64,000 bases of DNA from an uncultured Bacteroidota bacterium. Its GTDB lineage: Bacteria; Bacteroidota; Bacteroidia; Flavobacteriales; Flavobacteriaceae. A program made the translations under genes and the position numbers. The DNA lies in NCBI GenBank assembly GCA_902618245.1, contig CACMZR010000001.1:62001-126000 (forward strand). Reading direction: 5' to 3'. Below the pieces are notes generated by a model, which searched no databases, was not told the origin of the DNA, and worked only from the letters and a program-made list of their open reading frames with translations. Shown here one piece after another: positions 18,981 through 27,333 of this stretch (positions are counted from its first letter, which is position 1; every line of letters starts with the position of its first letter).

Positions 18981-20009
18981 TTAAGTATTGGGGATACGTT
19001 TATTCATTAATTTGAACCATAGAGGTGGAAAAAGGGCAATTAGCATAGAAGTTGTGTATCCATAGGGAAGTTGGGGACTTTTTTCTATGCTTTCTAAAAT
19101 CTGATATTTTTTTGATGCTCTGTGATGGTGATCACTGTGACGTGTTAATTCATAAAGAACTAGGCGACCTATAGCATGATTAGAATTCCAAGAGTGCATT
19201 GGGCTTACACGTTCATACCTTGATCCCTTTGACTGTCTCGAGAGCCCGTAATGTTCAATATAATTAATTGTCTCTAGCAAAAGTATTCCAACAAGCGCAA
19301 TAGTTAAAGAAAAAAATACACCTTGAAAACTAAAAAAAATATAAATTGAAATTAGAAATGCAAATTGAAAGACTTGGTAATAAAAAAAGTCATTATAAAT
19401 ACTAAAAAAACTGACTTTTTTGTTTTTGAGTAAATTTTTTTGAATTTGAATTGCATTTTTTATTTGACCTGTTATGGAAGTGAACCAAAAAGAAAAAACG
19501 GATTGATTTTTTTTAGATGTAGCAGGGTCACTAGGGGTTCCAACATTAAGATGGTGCCCAAAATTGTGTTCAATATAGAAATGCATATAGAAAGCGGGCA
19601 TTAATAAAACTTTTGCTAAAAAACGTTCCCATTTTGTTTTTCTATGTCCTAACTCGTGGGCAACGTTTATACCATTTGTTCCCAAAACAATTCCAAAAGA
19701 CAATACAAGGCCTACTTTTTCATATATAGCAAGTGTTTGGGTAGTCAGATGCTTTATTCCAAAAATTAGAATTGCAAATACAATTATCAAATTGAAATAC
19801 AACATCAAATCAAAAAAACGATTAGATAACCTGTTTTTTATTTTTTCTTCGCTTAATTTACTTTGGTCAGGCTCAAGAAAGGCTTCCCAAAGTGGGATTA
19901 ACCCAAAAGCGTATAAAACAGTTGTAAAACTCCAAACTCCCCCAACTTGAAGGCCTATGATTGACGATAAAGGAATCGTGTAGGCCAACAAATACTTCGT
20001 ATCATTCAC
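18981..20009 (-). CDS. alkB: AlkB-type alkane 1-monooxygenase (membrane di-iron hydroxylase)
   Basis: 342 residues with six hydrophobic segments and the full set of AlkB histidine motifs: HELGHRK (118-124), EHNFGHH followed by VGTPSDPA (147-163), NYIEHYGL (249-256) and LTRHSDHHHRASKKYQ (288-302). AlkB oxidises the terminal carbon of medium- to long-chain alkanes using electrons from rubredoxin. No rubredoxin or rubredoxin reductase gene is present in the window. Members of this group in marine flavobacteria may use hydrocarbons or other aliphatic substrates. Start ATG at 20009. Confidence 0.85.
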   Translation of the reverse strand: MNDTKYLLAYTIPLSSIIGLQVGGVWSFTTVLYAFGLIPLWEAFLEPDQSKLSEEKIKNRLSNRFFDLMLYFNLIIVFAILIFGIKHLTTQTLAIYEKVGLVLSFGIVLGTNGINVAHELGHRKTKWERFLAKVLLMPAFYMHFYIEHNFGHHLNVGTPSDPATSKKNQSVFSFWFTSITGQIKNAIQIQKNLLKNKKVSFFSIYNDFFYYQVFQFAFLISIYIFFSFQGVFFSLTIALVGILLLETINYIEHYGLSRQSKGSRYERVSPMHSWNSNHAIGRLVLYELTRHSDHHHRASKKYQILESIEKSPQLPYGYTTSMLIALFPPLWFKLMNKRIPNT

Positions 20010-20244
20010 ATTTACAAATTTAATTGACCCCCAATATTACAAAAAAATTGCAAATTCGATTTAAATAAATTTTACTAATGATTTTGATGAAGCTTAAAAA
20101 TACCTTGTAAGTGTTTTGAAATTGGAAGTAGATATGGGTAAAATAAACTTTAGATTCAATCAAATCAAAAAATTGGCATATCCAAATAAAACTTACATCG
20201 TATCGAAATATTAAAGTGGACAAAAATTACTAAACCTTTAAAAT

Positions 20245-20484
20245 TTAAATAGGATTATTTTTTTTTCTACTCAGGATGAAAATTATTTTAAAAATCTGAA
20301 TCGAAACAATTACAACATTTAGAAAAATTATTGAATAAGAAAGATCAACTATACCATAGGCTAGCCACAACGAAGCACCAATTAGATTTACAACTCTAAG
20401 CCATAAGATATTATCTATTAGAAAAGAAACAATCACAAAAAAAGTTGCAATCCAACCAATTGTATCTATTAATTCAATACCCAT
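20245..20484 (-). CDS. Small three-helix membrane protein
   Basis: 79 residues with three hydrophobic helices and the pattern IDTIGWIATFFVIVSF, then LRVVNLIGASLWLAYGI. It resembles the CBU_0592/YgjV-type small membrane proteins, short relatives of PnuC/SemiSWEET-like folds. Transported substrate, if any, is unknown. It is the last of three small membrane protein genes on this strand. Confidence 0.6.
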   Translation of the reverse strand: MGIELIDTIGWIATFFVIVSFLIDNILWLRVVNLIGASLWLAYGIVDLSYSIIFLNVVIVSIQIFKIIFILSRKKNNPI

Positions 20485-20529
20485 AATATATTTATTTCAT
20501 TCAAGGATAATACAAATCAAGTTGGTTGA

Positions 20530-20757
20530 TTATTGAATTTTGTTAAAATCTGGATCTTTCTGAATTTTAGATGGGTTTAAATTTTTATGGATTTCGGTAA
20601 GATTGTTTCCTTGTATGTCATAAATATTTCCTGTCCAGGAATCGATTATGAAAGATTCGTTTACTGGGGATGGTTTATATCTGTTAGAAAATGATATTAT
20701 TAATGAAGCAAAAATTATTGAAAATGATAAAAGTAAAACCTTGTAATTTTTTTTCAT
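20530..20757 (-). CDS. Small single-helix membrane-anchored protein
   Basis: 75 residues: an N-terminal membrane anchor (YKVLLLSFSIIFASLIISF), then a polar tail containing SFIIDSWTGNIYDIQG. Its ATG overlaps the stop of the upstream 97-residue gene by four bases (20754-20757), so the pair is translationally coupled. No family recognised. Confidence 0.5.
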   Translation of the reverse strand: MKKNYKVLLLSFSIIFASLIISFSNRYKPSPVNESFIIDSWTGNIYDIQGNNLTEIHKNLNPSKIQKDPDFNKIQ

Positions 20758-21047
20758 TTGAGAACCTTTTTTCTCTTATCAATTTTAATCTCTTTATGAA
20801 TTAAAGTAAGCATAACTATCGAAACCATTGCATGTAAAAATCCAAATGAAAACGCATCAAGGCCTGACATTTGCCCTGAGACAGATGAAAGAGTATACAT
20901 AATAATAGCAAACAAATTAAAGCCTGCAACAACGTATCCGTAAGCGAGTCTAACAGGAGGTTTGTGCCATACTATTCTTAAAATTAGAAAGGTAATTAGC
21001 CAAAATATGAACTCATATAGATATTGAATGTCGTGTAGTCCAAACAT
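20754..21047 (-). CDS. Small three-helix membrane protein of unknown function
   Basis: 97 residues with three hydrophobic helices and a basic tail (KEIKIDKRKKVLK). It is the first of a coupled pair with the 75-residue protein downstream. A TAnnTTTG-type -7 box lies 27-34 bases before the start codon. Not recognised. Confidence 0.5.
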   Translation of the reverse strand: MFGLHDIQYLYEFIFWLITFLILRIVWHKPPVRLAYGYVVAGFNLFAIIMYTLSSVSGQMSGLDAFSFGFLHAMVSIVMLTLIHKEIKIDKRKKVLK

Positions 21048-21073
21048 AAATCATCATCATTTTCAACACTACA

Positions 21074-21081
21074 CAAACATA
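21074..21081 (-). promoter_or_regulatory. -7 box TATGTTTG before the small membrane protein pair
   Basis: On the minus strand these bases read TATGTTTG (TAnnTTTG). The predicted transcript start near 21068 would leave a leader of about 20 bases before the ATG at 21047. A -33 TTTG at 19-21 bases is not evident, so this is a half-match only. Confidence 0.35.
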
Positions 21082-21161
21082 CAAAAAACAATATCATTTT
21101 TAATAATAATAATTCAGATTAATGATATTTAATTAAATTTAATTTATTCTGTTTTTATTAA

Positions 21162-22823
21162 GTGAAAAAAAAAAATCTTGTTGAAATAAGAAATCTTACT
21201 TTAGAAATAAAGGGAAAACTTATTTTGAATAACATATCCTTCAGCTTTGGATATAACGAAATAATTGGTGTTGTTGGCGAGTCAGGAAGTGGAAAATCTT
21301 TAATTGCACTTACTTTAATTGGACTTCAGCCTGAGCAGTCAAAAATCAAGGCAGAAAAATTAAATTTTTTAGACTCTGACTTGAGAAGCTTTACCCAGAA
21401 AAAATGGCAAAGATATAGAGGAAGTTTCCAAGGTATGATTTTTCAAGAGCCTCAATCTAGTTTAAATCCAACTTTAAAATGTGGGAAACAGTTAATTGAG
21501 GTATTGAATTTTAATCGAAAAATGAGTTTAAATGAAAAAAAAGAATTAATAGTCGATACTCTTAAAGAAGTACAATTATTAGATGCAAACAGAATAATGA
21601 ATTCATATCCTCACCAGCTCAGTGGGGGCCAAAAACAGCGCATTATGATAGCTATGGCACTTCTTTGTAATCCAAAACTTTTGATTGCAGATGAACCAAC
21701 AACTGCACTAGATACAACAATCCAAAGAGAAATTCTTCTTCTATTAAGAGCGCTACAAAAAAAATATAAAATGAGTATTTTTTTTATATCTCATGATTTA
21801 GCGTTAATTAAACAATTAGCTGACAAAGTATTGGTTATGCGTAAAGGAGTTGTTGTAGAGTCAAATAATACAAAGGATTTATTTATAAATCCACAACATG
21901 AGTATACAAAAGGGTTAATTTCTTCAAGGCCAAGGATTGATTTACGTATAGAAAAGCTTCCTACTCTCAATGATTACAAGAAAGGAAATTTTAAAATTAA
22001 AAAAGTATTAATAAAAACTCGGCGAGCTCACCAAAAGCTAATATATTCTCAAAGGCCCATATTAGAAATCAAAAATATTAGAAAATCCTATTCAGATAAA
22101 AGTTTTTTTGGGAAAAGAAAAAAATACCAAGTTTTAAATAATATCACTTTTTCTCTTTATCCAGGTGAAATTTTAGGTTTGGTTGGTGAATCTGGCTGTG
22201 GTAAGTCAACACTTGCTAAAACTATTGTTTGTTTAGATATTCCCGACTCTGGTGAAATTATTTTGAAGGGCTCAAAAGTCAATCCTAAACACAAGAAACA
22301 AGTTAGAAATTTGAGAAAAGATGTTCAATTTATTTTTCAAGATCCTTATGCTGCTTTGCATCCTTCCAAAACAGTTGGTAATTGTATATTTGAAGTTCTT
22401 AATGTTCATTATTCAAATAATAAGATTAAAAATCATCAACGGATAATTGATTTATTAAGTAAAGTTGGACTAAAAGAGGAATATGTTAACCGTTACCCTC
22501 ACGAACTTTCCGGTGGACAAAGACAGCGAGTTATAATAGCAAGAGCTCTTGCAGTTGATCCTAAAGTTTTGATTTGTGACGAATCAGTTGCTGCTCTTGA
22601 TATATCTGTACAAGCTCAGGTTCTAAATCTTCTAAATGATCTTAAAAAGAATTTAGGGCTTAGTTATTTATTTATTTCTCATGATTTGTCAATAGTTAAA
22701 CATATGTCGGATAGGATTATGATAATGCGAGAAGGTGACATAATTGAAATCCAAGAGGCAGATGATCTCTACAGAAATCCTAAAAGTAATTACACAAAAA
22801 AATTGATCAATGCAGTTTTATAA
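21162..22823 (+). CDS. ABC transporter ATP-binding protein with two fused nucleotide-binding domains (oligopeptide/dipeptide type)
   Basis: 553 residues containing two complete ABC ATPases. Walker A: GESGSGKS (39-46) and GESGCGKS; signatures HQLSGGQKQR and HELSGGQRQR; Walker B: LLIADEPT and VLICDES. This is the fused DppD-DppF (YejF-like) arrangement that energises peptide-type importers or exporters. No permease or binding-protein gene accompanies it here, so its membrane partners must be elsewhere. GTG start at 21162. The gene converges on the aldo/keto reductase gene, with a hairpin between them. Confidence 0.88.
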   Translation: MKKKNLVEIRNLTLEIKGKLILNNISFSFGYNEIIGVVGESGSGKSLIALTLIGLQPEQSKIKAEKLNFLDSDLRSFTQKKWQRYRGSFQGMIFQEPQSSLNPTLKCGKQLIEVLNFNRKMSLNEKKELIVDTLKEVQLLDANRIMNSYPHQLSGGQKQRIMIAMALLCNPKLLIADEPTTALDTTIQREILLLLRALQKKYKMSIFFISHDLALIKQLADKVLVMRKGVVVESNNTKDLFINPQHEYTKGLISSRPRIDLRIEKLPTLNDYKKGNFKIKKVLIKTRRAHQKLIYSQRPILEIKNIRKSYSDKSFFGKRKKYQVLNNITFSLYPGEILGLVGESGCGKSTLAKTIVCLDIPDSGEIILKGSKVNPKHKKQVRNLRKDVQFIFQDPYAALHPSKTVGNCIFEVLNVHYSNNKIKNHQRIIDLLSKVGLKEEYVNRYPHELSGGQRQRVIIARALAVDPKVLICDESVAALDISVQAQVLNLLNDLKKNLGLSYLFISHDLSIVKHMSDRIMIMREGDIIEIQEADDLYRNPKSNYTKKLINAVL

Positions 22824-22838
22824 TCCATTTTAAATGAA

Positions 22839-22860
22839 TGATTTCAATTAGTTGAAATCA
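22839..22860. terminator. AT-rich perfect hairpin between convergent genes
   Basis: TGATTTCAA (22839-22847) and TTGAAATCA (22852-22860) form a perfect 9-bp stem with a TTAG loop, 15 bases after the ABC gene stop and 16 bases before the end of the opposing reductase gene. There is no clear T tract on either side, so termination is likely but weakly supported. Confidence 0.4.
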
Positions 22861-22876
22861 AAAGTTTGAGATTCAG

Positions 22877-23914
22877 TTAGGTCGAGGGATTCGGAATAGT
22901 CTCATGTATACCGTTAATCTCATTCAAAATCGTGTCATTTAATTTTATAAAAACACTTCCTATATTTTCCTTTAATTGAGAAATGTTTGTAGCTCCAATA
23001 ATGTTGCTTGTTACGAATGGGCGATCGTTTACAAATGCCAATGCAAGTTGAGTGAGAGAAAGACCATTTCTTTCTGCCACACTATTGTAGGCTTCAACTG
23101 ATTTTTTACATGACTCTGAATTGTAACGGTCGTAATGTGGGAATAGAGTCAGTCTTGAGTTTTCTGGCTTTTTACCATTGCGATATTTTCCTGTTAAGAC
23201 ACCAAATGCTAAGGGTGAATATGCAAGCAAGCCTACATTTTCTCTATGACAAACTTCAGCATTTCCGACTTCAAATGTTCTGTTTAATAGAGAATATGGG
23301 TTTTGTATTGTTCTTATTCTTGGATATTTATCAGAGGAAAAACTTAAATAACGCATTGTGCCCCATGGGGTTTCATTGGAAAGTCCTATATATCTTATAT
23401 TTCCCTTAATAACATGACTTTGAAATGCATCTAGAATTTCTTCAAAATTTTCATCCCATTTATCTTCATGTTTAAAATTGTATCCCCTTTTTCCAAAAAA
23501 ATTTGTTGGTCTTTCAGGCCAATGTATTTGATAAAGATCAATGTAATCTGTTTGAAGACGCTTTAAGCTATTTTCGATTGCAAAATCAATTGTTTTTTTT
23601 GAGTAACTTTTATCTTTTCTTATATGTTTTGTAAATGTTGCTGGCCCAGCTATTTTAGAAGCTAAAATAACTTCTTTTCGAGTGCCATTTCTTTTAAACC
23701 ATGATCCAATAAATCTTTCGGTGTCACCTTGTTCTTCTAATCTTGGAGGAATTGGATATAATTCAGCAGTATCAAAGAAATTTACACCTTTGTCTAATGC
23801 ATAATCCATTTGCTGGTGACCCTCAATCTCACTATTTTGTCTTCCCCATGTCATTGTACCTAAACAAATTTTACTAACCTTAATATCAGTTCCAGGTAAT
23901 AAATTGTATTCCAT
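22877..23914 (-). CDS. Aldo/keto reductase (Tas-like)
   Basis: 345 residues with an AKR (beta/alpha)8 barrel. The catalytic tetrad is visible: D48 and Y53 (FFDTAELY), K87 (LASK) and H131 (YQIHWP). The insert with PERPTNFFGKRGYNF and the length match the Tas-like branch of NADP(H)-dependent reductases. It probably reduces aldehydes or ketones in the cytosol; the physiological substrate is unknown. It starts 3 bases upstream of nothing obvious and reads away from the OmpA gene, whose ATG-proximal side is at 24814; the OmpA gene ends 3 bases before this ATG, so the two form one transcript. Confidence 0.85.
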   Translation of the reverse strand: MEYNLLPGTDIKVSKICLGTMTWGRQNSEIEGHQQMDYALDKGVNFFDTAELYPIPPRLEEQGDTERFIGSWFKRNGTRKEVILASKIAGPATFTKHIRKDKSYSKKTIDFAIENSLKRLQTDYIDLYQIHWPERPTNFFGKRGYNFKHEDKWDENFEEILDAFQSHVIKGNIRYIGLSNETPWGTMRYLSFSSDKYPRIRTIQNPYSLLNRTFEVGNAEVCHRENVGLLAYSPLAFGVLTGKYRNGKKPENSRLTLFPHYDRYNSESCKKSVEAYNSVAERNGLSLTQLALAFVNDRPFVTSNIIGATNISQLKENIGSVFIKLNDTILNEINGIHETIPNPST

Positions 23915-23917
23915 AAA

Positions 23918-24814
23918 CTATTGAATTTCTGAATTAATTAATCCCATTATTTTATCTAGAGAGGGGCTTAATATTATTTCTATTCGTCTGTTTGCTGCCC
24001 TTCCGTCAACTGAAGTATTTGGAGCAATAGGAACAAACTCACTTTTACCTGCAGCAGTAAGATTTTGGGGTAAAATTTTGTTATTCTCTAGGAGTATTTT
24101 TACTACCGCAGTGGCTCTTTTGGTTGATAAGTCCCAATTAGACTCAATAGCTCCTCTACTAGTGAATGGGATGTTGTCAGTATGTCCTTCAATAAGAATT
24201 GATATATCCGGATTTTCTTCTAACACCTTAGACAAGCTTACAAGAGCTTGTTTTCCTTGAAGTTCAATATTCCATCTACCTGATTTAAATAACAGTTTGT
24301 TTTCCATCGAAACATAAACTTTTCCATTTCTTTGTCTAATACTTAATCCTTTCCCTTTAAAATTTAATAATGCATCAGAGATCCTATTTTTCAAATCATT
24401 TAACACTTTTTTTTGACTTGATATAATTTTCTCAAGATTATCGATACGTTCTGTACGTGACAAAAGTTCGGTCTCTTTTATTGCTATTTCTTTAATGAGA
24501 GCATTATTTTTTGAAATACTCTCCTGAATTTTTAAGCTGCTATTCTTTTTTACTAAATCTAATTCTTCACTCAATAATCTATTCTTTTTAAGACCTAACT
24601 TTATGCTATCTCTTGAATTTTCTAAATAACTTTTTGTCTCTTTCCATTTCATATCTAATTTATCCAAAGATTGCTGTAGAGAGTCTTCAGAGTTTTCCAA
24701 TATATTTTTTTCAATTTTGATTTTGGCATAGCGAGACTCTAAGTCATTAAATACTTTAGTTGAAATACAATTTGTAAAGCATGTAATTAAAATAAAAAAA
24801 AGACAATATCTCAT
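23918..24814 (-). CDS. OmpA-family lipoprotein, peptidoglycan-binding
   Basis: 298 residues. Lipoprotein signal with C16 in CFTNC, a long coiled coil (residues about 25-140), then an OmpA/MotB domain (about 165-285) with the peptidoglycan-contacting pattern IEGHTDN and GRAANRRIEI. It is expected to tether the outer membrane to the cell wall. The upstream neighbour is xth, with a one-base gap (24815), and the downstream neighbour is the aldo/keto reductase, with a three-base gap, so the three genes probably form an operon. Confidence 0.85.
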   Translation of the reverse strand: MRYCLFFILITCFTNCISTKVFNDLESRYAKIKIEKNILENSEDSLQQSLDKLDMKWKETKSYLENSRDSIKLGLKKNRLLSEELDLVKKNSSLKIQESISKNNALIKEIAIKETELLSRTERIDNLEKIISSQKKVLNDLKNRISDALLNFKGKGLSIRQRNGKVYVSMENKLLFKSGRWNIELQGKQALVSLSKVLEENPDISILIEGHTDNIPFTSRGAIESNWDLSTKRATAVVKILLENNKILPQNLTAAGKSEFVPIAPNTSVDGRAANRRIEIILSPSLDKIMGLINSEIQ

Positions 24815-24815
24815 T

Positions 24816-25577
24816 TCAAAATGTTAATTCTAATCCAACTGGGCAATGATCAGAGTGATAAGCCTCTGAAAGGATAAAAGATTTGGAAATATTTTTTTTT
24901 AATGATTCGCTAACCAAAGCATAGTCTATGCGCCAGCCTTTATTGTTTTTTCTCGCATTTGCACGGTAACTCCACCAGGTATATTGATTGGGTTCTGGAT
25001 TAAGAAATCTGAATGAATCAACAAAACCAGAATTTATAAAACGGTTGAGCCAATCTCTTTCCTCAGGTAAAAAACCAGAAACAGTTTTATTTCTTATGGG
25101 ATCATGTATGTCAATAGCTTGATGACAAATATTATAATCCCCACATATAATAAGATTTGGAAACTCTAACTTTAGATTATCAATGTAAACTCGAAACTCA
25201 TCCATAAATTTGAATTTATAGTCTAGGCGGTTTATGTTAGTTCCCGACGGTAAATAAAGGCTCATTACAGAAAGCTTTTCAAAATCTAATCGGAGTATTC
25301 TACCCTCGAAATCCATATGGCTAATACCGCTTCCAAAAGAAACATTTACAGGATTTTTTTTTGAAAATATTGCAACACCGCTATATCCTTTTTTTTCAGC
25401 TGAAAACCAATAATGATGATAGCCTTGTTTTTCGATTAATGCAACGTCGACTTGCTCTTTCATGGCTTTTGTTTCTTGCAGGCACAAAATATCTGGCTTT
25501 GTAATGTTGAGCCAATCAATAAAACCCTTTTTCATTGCTGCTCTTATTCCATTAACGTTGTATGAAAGTATTTTCAA
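24816..25577 (-). CDS. xth: Exodeoxyribonuclease III (AP endonuclease)
   Basis: 253 residues of the ExoIII/APE1 family: N7 in SYNVNGIR, E35 in LCLQETKA, the CGDYNICH core with the catalytic Asp/Asn pair, and the terminal SDHCPV with the catalytic His. It cleaves DNA 5' of abasic sites and removes 3' blocks during base excision repair. First gene of a probable three-gene transcript with the OmpA lipoprotein and the reductase. Confidence 0.92.
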   Translation of the reverse strand: MKILSYNVNGIRAAMKKGFIDWLNITKPDILCLQETKAMKEQVDVALIEKQGYHHYWFSAEKKGYSGVAIFSKKNPVNVSFGSGISHMDFEGRILRLDFEKLSVMSLYLPSGTNINRLDYKFKFMDEFRVYIDNLKLEFPNLIICGDYNICHQAIDIHDPIRNKTVSGFLPEERDWLNRFINSGFVDSFRFLNPEPNQYTWWSYRANARKNNKGWRIDYALVSESLKKNISKSFILSEAYHSDHCPVGLELTF

Positions 25578-25658
25578 AACTCTTTTTTACTAAGATAAAA
25601 ATTCAAATTTTTTTTCTCAAAAATTACTTTACATGTGTTTAGAATTTTAATTTAAGAT

Positions 25659-27200
25659 TTAAAGTTTCTTAAGCACAGAACCTAAAGAAATTTCTTCTTT
25701 AATTAAACTCTTAATATGTTCAATTTTAATTCTTTCTTGTTGCATGGAATCTCGCTTTCTTAAAGTAACAGTTTTGTCATCTAAAGTTTGGTGATCAATA
25801 GTTACACAAAAGGGAGTTCCTATGGCATCTTGCCTTCTGTAGCGTCTTCCAACAGCATCCTTTTCATCATATACGGTTGTAATATCAAATTTAAGTTCAT
25901 TAACAATTTTCTTTGCAATCTCTGGTAAACCATCTTTTTTGACCAAGGGTAATATTGCCGCTTTTACAGGAGATAATATAGAAGGCAGCTTTAAAACTGT
26001 TCTAATGCTGCCGTCATTAAGATTTTCTTCTGTTAAACTATTTGACAGAACAGCAAGGAACATTCGGTCTAAACCTATAGATGTTTCTATAACATAAGGC
26101 ACATAACTTTCATTAATTTCTGGATCAAAATATTGAAGTTTTTTTCCTGAAAATTGTTCATGATTTTTTAAATCAAAATTAGTACGAGAATGAATTCCCT
26201 CTAATTCTTTAAATCCAAAAGGGAAACGAAATTCAATATCCAATGCTGCGTCAGCGTAATGAGCTAGTTTTTCGTGATCATGTAATCTGTATTTTTCCTC
26301 TCCCATTCCAAGTGATAAGTGCCATTGAAGTCTTTTATTTTTCCAAAACTCATACCATTTTTTTTGAGTTCCTGGAGGAATGAAAAATTGCATCTCCATC
26401 TGTTCAAATTCTCTCATCCTAAAAATGAATTGTCTTGCTACTATTTCATTTCGAAATGCTTTACCTGTTTGTGCAATTCCAAAAGGAACTTTCAGCCTGC
26501 TGGTTTTTTGAATATTTAGAAAGTTTACAAAAATTCCTTGTGCCGTTTCTGGGCGAAGATATAAATCCATTGCAGAATCCTTTGATGCACCCAATTTAGT
26601 ATCGAACATTAAGTTGAATTGTTTTACATCTGTCCATTCCTTTGAACCCGACTCAGGACATGAAATTTCTAATTCTTCAATCAATTCTTTTACATCCTTT
26701 AAATCTTCTTTCTCCAAAGATTTATTTAGCCTTTTTAAAATGTTTTGTGACTTTTTGGTATATGAAACAACTCTAGGGTTGGTTTTTACAAATTCCATTT
26801 TATTAAATGAATCTCCAAAACGTTTTGCTGCCTTAGCTATTTCTTTTTCTATTTTTATTTCAATTTTAGCAACGTATTCCTCTACTAGAACATCTGCTCT
26901 ATATCTCTTTTTGGAAACCTTATTATCTATCAATGGATCATTAAAGGCATCAACATGTCCAGAGGCTCTCCAAGTTGTTGGGTGCATGAAAATCGCAGCA
27001 TCAATACCAACAATATTATCATGTAATTGAGTCATTGATTTCCACCAGTAATCACGAATATTATTTTTTAGTGTGACACCATTTTGGCCATAATCATAAA
27101 CTGCGCTAAGCCCATCATAAATTTCACTTGAAGGAAAAACAAATCCATATTCTTTGGCATGTGAAATTATTTTTTTAAAATATTCGTTTTCTTTTGCCAT
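25659..27200 (-). CDS. glyS: Glycine--tRNA ligase, dimeric type
   Basis: 513 residues of the class II alpha-2 glycyl-tRNA synthetase. It shows the N-terminal SHAKEYGFVFPSSEIYDG, motif 2 (FRNEIVARQFIFRMREFEQME), a motif 3 region (YVIETSIGLDR) and the C-terminal anticodon-binding domain (AAILPLVKKDGLPEIA). It charges tRNA-Gly. This is the eukaryote/archaeal-like single-chain enzyme usual in Bacteroidota, not the alpha2beta2 form. ATG at 27200. Confidence 0.93.
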   Translation of the reverse strand: MAKENEYFKKIISHAKEYGFVFPSSEIYDGLSAVYDYGQNGVTLKNNIRDYWWKSMTQLHDNIVGIDAAIFMHPTTWRASGHVDAFNDPLIDNKVSKKRYRADVLVEEYVAKIEIKIEKEIAKAAKRFGDSFNKMEFVKTNPRVVSYTKKSQNILKRLNKSLEKEDLKDVKELIEELEISCPESGSKEWTDVKQFNLMFDTKLGASKDSAMDLYLRPETAQGIFVNFLNIQKTSRLKVPFGIAQTGKAFRNEIVARQFIFRMREFEQMEMQFFIPPGTQKKWYEFWKNKRLQWHLSLGMGEEKYRLHDHEKLAHYADAALDIEFRFPFGFKELEGIHSRTNFDLKNHEQFSGKKLQYFDPEINESYVPYVIETSIGLDRMFLAVLSNSLTEENLNDGSIRTVLKLPSILSPVKAAILPLVKKDGLPEIAKKIVNELKFDITTVYDEKDAVGRRYRRQDAIGTPFCVTIDHQTLDDKTVTLRKRDSMQQERIKIEHIKSLIKEEISLGSVLKKL

Positions 27201-27333
27201 GGCCCAAAAATAGCTTTTTTTAAAGACTTGAATTAAGGAATTAACAAAAGAATTAAAATGGCATCAAACTTGTTTGATAGCCTTTGGTGGTATTTAGGAA
27301 TATTGCTTTACTTTGCTAATAACTTTAAAAAGT

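Noticed and set aside
20020-20223. 67-codon open frame upstream of the AlkB gene on the same strand
   Set aside because: It has no recognisable topology or composition of a real protein, lies in very AT-rich DNA rich in chance frames, and occupies the region where the AlkB promoter must be.
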